From contig NC_135241.1 of the NCBI RefSeq assembly GCF_947623445.1, positions 20,152,501 to 20,216,500 of the forward strand: a stretch of 64,000 nt of DNA, read 5' to 3'. Of the stretch, positions 60,729-64,000 are shown piece after piece; the first letter of the stretch is position 1, and each line of letters starts with the position of its first letter. Position numbers and translations under genes: made by a program. The notes under the pieces were generated by a model, which did no database searches, was not told where the DNA came from, and saw only the letters and a list, made by a program, of their open reading frames with translations. Origin of the DNA: Clavelina lepadiformis (Eukaryota; Chordata; Ascidiacea; Aplousobranchia; Clavelinidae).

Positions 60729-62549
60729 CTGGTTATAAAATATTCCAACAAATAATATCATTTTTATGGCATAGATGGTGCTTTATCATGTTTCTAAGTC
60801 AATATCTTATTGCCATGCTGTTTAAACCAGTGATTTTGTTTTGTTATTCTTTTTGTTTCCGCAAACCCATTTAGCTGCCCCAAAGTACGCAATTGAGGAC
60901 ACCCTGCTATTTTAAACTGAAGCGCACGTGGTAAAATTTGCTTTCAGAACAGTGTGTATATACTAGCTACTACTAGTAATAGCTACTATATACCTATATA
61001 TAGTTAATGTTTTTATAAGAAAAAACTACTAACATACCATCTAAAGCTTGACCTCTTGTAAACGCTTTAAGGACATCTGATTGATCACTGATTTAAACTC
61101 TGTATAGCCTATGTAGATCTCCCCGTTTAAATTACTTAGGTATACATCTTGACAATAAGTACTTTATGGTCTGATATATAACTTTAGAGAGGGGCTCAAA
61201 ACTATACAAAATTTTTAATATTTGGTTAAATACGCACTTGTATCTCGGAGACGAAGTTGTGAAATTCACATAGTCAGTTGTCATTGTGTTGCTCTCACTC
61301 TAAGAAGAATCTAACTGAGATTAAAGCCAAGGTGGTTGGATTATATTGTACCTTACCGCCTTGATGTAATGAAGCTAATGAAATTAATTATAAATGGATT
61401 GTGTCTGAAATTGCGGCTTACTAGGCACATTTTTAATAATTATCTTCTCAGCAAAGTATTCACACATATATTAACAACGCCACGGGCGACATCAGATTAT
61501 GGGAAAGGAACATTCGGATAAGCATTCCAGTATGAACAATATTAATGTTAGATTTACAAAGCAATACGCTTGGTTTGGTCGTCTTGGGCTATAAGTTTTT
61601 TGTTTATTCTTAATCATTATATTTTTCACCAACCTAAACTTGCTCGTTGTACATCACTAGTCCCGCGTTTCTGCAGAAACTGAATATGATGCAAAGTTTG
61701 CATAAACAAATAAGCGAAAAATGGACGACAATGAAAACACACGTTCGTGTCCATTTTTTCGAACTCACTTTTCTGCAAGAATACAATCCTAGCTGACAAT
61801 ATTGAAAAACCGTTTTTTCGACTGTTATACCAGCCACAGCACTAACATGAATTGAATATACCCAATTAAAACGACTTTGTCATGTGGAATATTTCTAAAT
61901 ATGAAAATGTGCTTTCCGGAAAACATTAGGCTTATAAACCCATATATTTTCTCGCTTTTTGTCCAAAAAAATGTAGCGTTTACAAATTTGTTGTTCAGTT
62001 ATTTGCAACACACAAGTACGCACGACAATGCTGCAAAACCGCCAAACAGCAACAACTGTGGGCAAAATGATAACAAAATTGCTTTGTTTTCGAAATGTCA
62101 AACTTAATGAGGTTTAACTATTTTCCTATATCAATATACTGTACTTCAATATTATATGCTGCAGAGTCAACTCCTAATTGAATTGTTGGCTTTGCCGCAC
62201 AACAGTATATCCAACACAAAGTTTCACCCACAAATTATAGTACAGTATATACGTTGCATAAACACAACACATTTTGTATATGGCAGCCTTAAAGTTTTGC
62301 ACTTGCAGCATGTATCGCAGTTGTCCGCCCTGTAAGAGCGGTAATAGTAGTAGGTGCAGTAACGGGTTGCGCATTTGTGCAGCGGCTTCTAACAAAGGGA
62401 AGACGGGTAAAGACGCTTCCCAAAAATATTCTTGTCTCCTTTCGCATTTTGCTGAAAAGCAAAGTTTTTTTGAAAAAGATGTTAACATGTTCGTTATTGC
62501 TTGTTACGTCATTCGTTAAGGTTATGTATTACAACATATGCGTGCAAAG
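60729..62549. other. unit 4 spacer upstream of receptor
   Basis: Aligns with the other units. It contains the short ORF at 62289-62447 (MRKET start, two triplets shorter than in unit 1). Nothing else was recognised. Confidence 0.45.
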
Positions 62550-63192
62550 GAAGACGGAGCAAAACACGCCTTTTTATTTTAAATTGTTATATTTCAAATT
62601 CTATCTTTAATAAAATCACACATTCAGTATATACGGTATGAAGTGTCACTGCTGTATGCCTTTAGACAAAATGATCGATACACTTCGTAAAGCATCGCTT
62701 AGAAAAACACTTCAGCACATTTTCTAAATCTTTTATCCCTATCAATTTTGCCCCACTTGCTTATATGACCGTTTTTCGGCAACTTGGAATGAATCAATAT
62801 AATGCAAATTAAAAAGAATTACTTAACTTAGAATAATATTACAAGCTGGAAAGGTAGCCTACCAACTAATGCTTGTTCTGACAAGTTAAATAAGTGAATA
62901 AGTTTTTAACAAAATGGCCTAGACCAGCGACACTATTTTTGTGGCCAGTAAAGTTTTACGCCAGCAATGTAATAAACGCTTAGGTCGATTTATTGGCGAG
63001 ACGAAAGCATGTGTGTGACAGTCGTATGTCTAATACAAACTGTTACGCCAAAAAATGTAGTTACGGTTTTGTGAAAAAGTAAGGATGTCTGTTTTGCCGC
63101 GTAAGGTCCTTTTTACCACGCTTTTCTCGCTTGTCCAGTGCAGATGCAGCAAATACTGTTTACAGCTGTAGAGAGTTGAAAGTAAACTTTAC
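62550..63192. other. sequence between the array and the fifth receptor
   Basis: AT-rich, without similarity to the tandem units that I could see, and without a recognisable gene or tRNA. Confidence 0.5.
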
Positions 63193-64000
63193 CTTGAAGC
63201 AATGTTGTAAAGCACTGGATTGAGACATTCGCTCAGTCGCAAGCATATCCGTGCTGACATTGCAAACCACCACCTCTTTCTGTAACTAAACCCTGGATCC
63301 CCATGACTTGGCCCGAGGGCAGTATATGCGTAAAAAGCTAGATGAAAAAAAATGTTCATAAAAACTTTGAGCAAATAGCGCAACGCGAATAACGAAAGAA
63401 ATTTTTTAGTTTTAGTTTTACCCGTATTCGGAAGATAACCAAACGCAAATGATCCCACAATCAAGAAAGTTTGCATGATAGCAAGACTTTCTTTCTTTCG
63501 CCTGCTTTGTTCAGGATCGAATTTTGTTTGAGCTCGGGATTGCATGGCAGTGCTTCGATCTGTCATAAAAAAGAAAAATATGGCTACTTTCTGCAGAACT
63601 GAACACAAATCTTCTCAATTACACTAACAAGATAATTGTGCTTATGAGGTTGTTGTCTCAGCACCAATAACTAACTGCATGACACAGCACATTATTAGGC
63701 CTATAGCAAAGTTGTACAGAAATCTACATTATAGTTAGGCCTATTCGGTATAATCGGCTATTTTGAAGATTAAGCGATATATCAGTATTTTCATTTATTA
63801 TAACCAATTTTAATAAACGATATGCCATTTATAACATTAATATAACATAAAAACTGTCATAACAAACGGAACACCCAATTAGCCGATTTGCTTGTAACTT
63901 TGTATTCGTTCAATAGCCTACAACTATGTTAGTCTTACTTTTACTTCGTTGTTTTCTACGGTTTCGCAGTGAAATTGCTATACCGACTGAGAAAATAACT
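63193..64000 (-). CDS. diverged class A receptor paralogue, 3' exons only (gene continues right)
   Basis: Minus-strand exons: TM5 part 64000-63939 (truncated by the window edge), TM6 63559-63422 (138 bp) and TM7 63337-63193 (145 bp). TM6 and TM7 exon lengths and intron phases equal those of the four tandem copies. TM6 keeps MQTFLIVGSFAFGYLPNTG exactly; TM7 reads SECLNPVLYNIAS. The third intracellular loop (AMQSRAQTKFDPEQSRRKKE) and the TM6-TM7 loop differ clearly. TM7 again ends at CAAG|GTAAAG. It is an older duplicate of the same receptor family and shows that the cluster extends beyond the window. Confidence 0.87.

Larger units (their letters stand above)
54512..62549. repeat. tandem unit 4 of the receptor/tRNA array (about 8.04 kb)
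   Basis: Last full unit. It is the most diverged from units 2-3, has a 490-bp MITE inside its tRNA-Ile gene, and lacks a block of about 530 bp (junction near 58735) that includes the SINE body. Homology ends at 62549, after GCGTGCAAAG. Confidence 0.94.

Noticed and set aside
29881-62549. CRISPR-like array or satellite
   Set aside because: The repeat unit is about 8 kb and contains multi-exon genes; it is a segmental tandem duplication of animal DNA.

Overview
The window is animal nuclear DNA: intron-split genes with GT-AG boundaries, tRNA genes with internal promoters, AT-rich introns and many small DNA transposons. No organism is named. Short introns, low GC, a deuterostome-like ARHGEF11/12 gene and a lineage-specific array of class A receptors suggest an invertebrate deuterostome, with a tunicate as my best but unproven guess. 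Every host gene I could support is on the minus strand.

Left third (1-18 kb). Eleven exons between 11932 and 4597 encode the N-terminal 289 residues of a RhoGEF of the ARHGEF11/ARHGEF12 (PDZ-RhoGEF/LARG) type: a PDZ domain and a coiled-coil linker. The RGS-like, DH and PH parts lie beyond the left edge. Its introns hold a hAT transposon with an uninterrupted 604-residue transposase, exact 13-bp termini and an 8-bp target duplication (2078-4476), and a 474-bp hAT-type MITE (7413-7886). From 13.6 to 17.9 kb is a repeat-rich intergenic tract: a ~200-bp direct repeat pair, a broken dispersed coding repeat, a ~16-bp minisatellite, a GAGCCG-rich hAT MITE and one hAT MITE nested in another.

Middle (18.7-29.7 kb). 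A 23-exon gene encodes a 967-residue hnRNP U-like protein (SAP, acidic region, SPRY, P-loop kinase-like domain, RGG/Q-rich tail). All 22 exon junctions keep frame and the coding length divides by three. One intron uses a GC donor.

Right half (29.9-62.5 kb). Four tandem units of about 8.1 kb each carry (i) a seven-exon rhodopsin-class receptor whose DRY motif reads FRF, (ii) a tRNA-Ile(AAU)/tRNA-Phe(GAA) pair only 6 nt apart that looks like one dicistronic RNA polymerase III transcript, and (iii) short conserved ORFs of unknown role. Units 2 and 3 are almost identical, while unit 4 and the left end of unit 1 differ more, indicating recent amplification or conversion. In unit 4 a hAT MITE splits the tRNA-Ile gene. 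A diverged fifth receptor gene starts at the right edge, so the cluster continues. The receptor-plus-tRNA array is the most unusual structure here.
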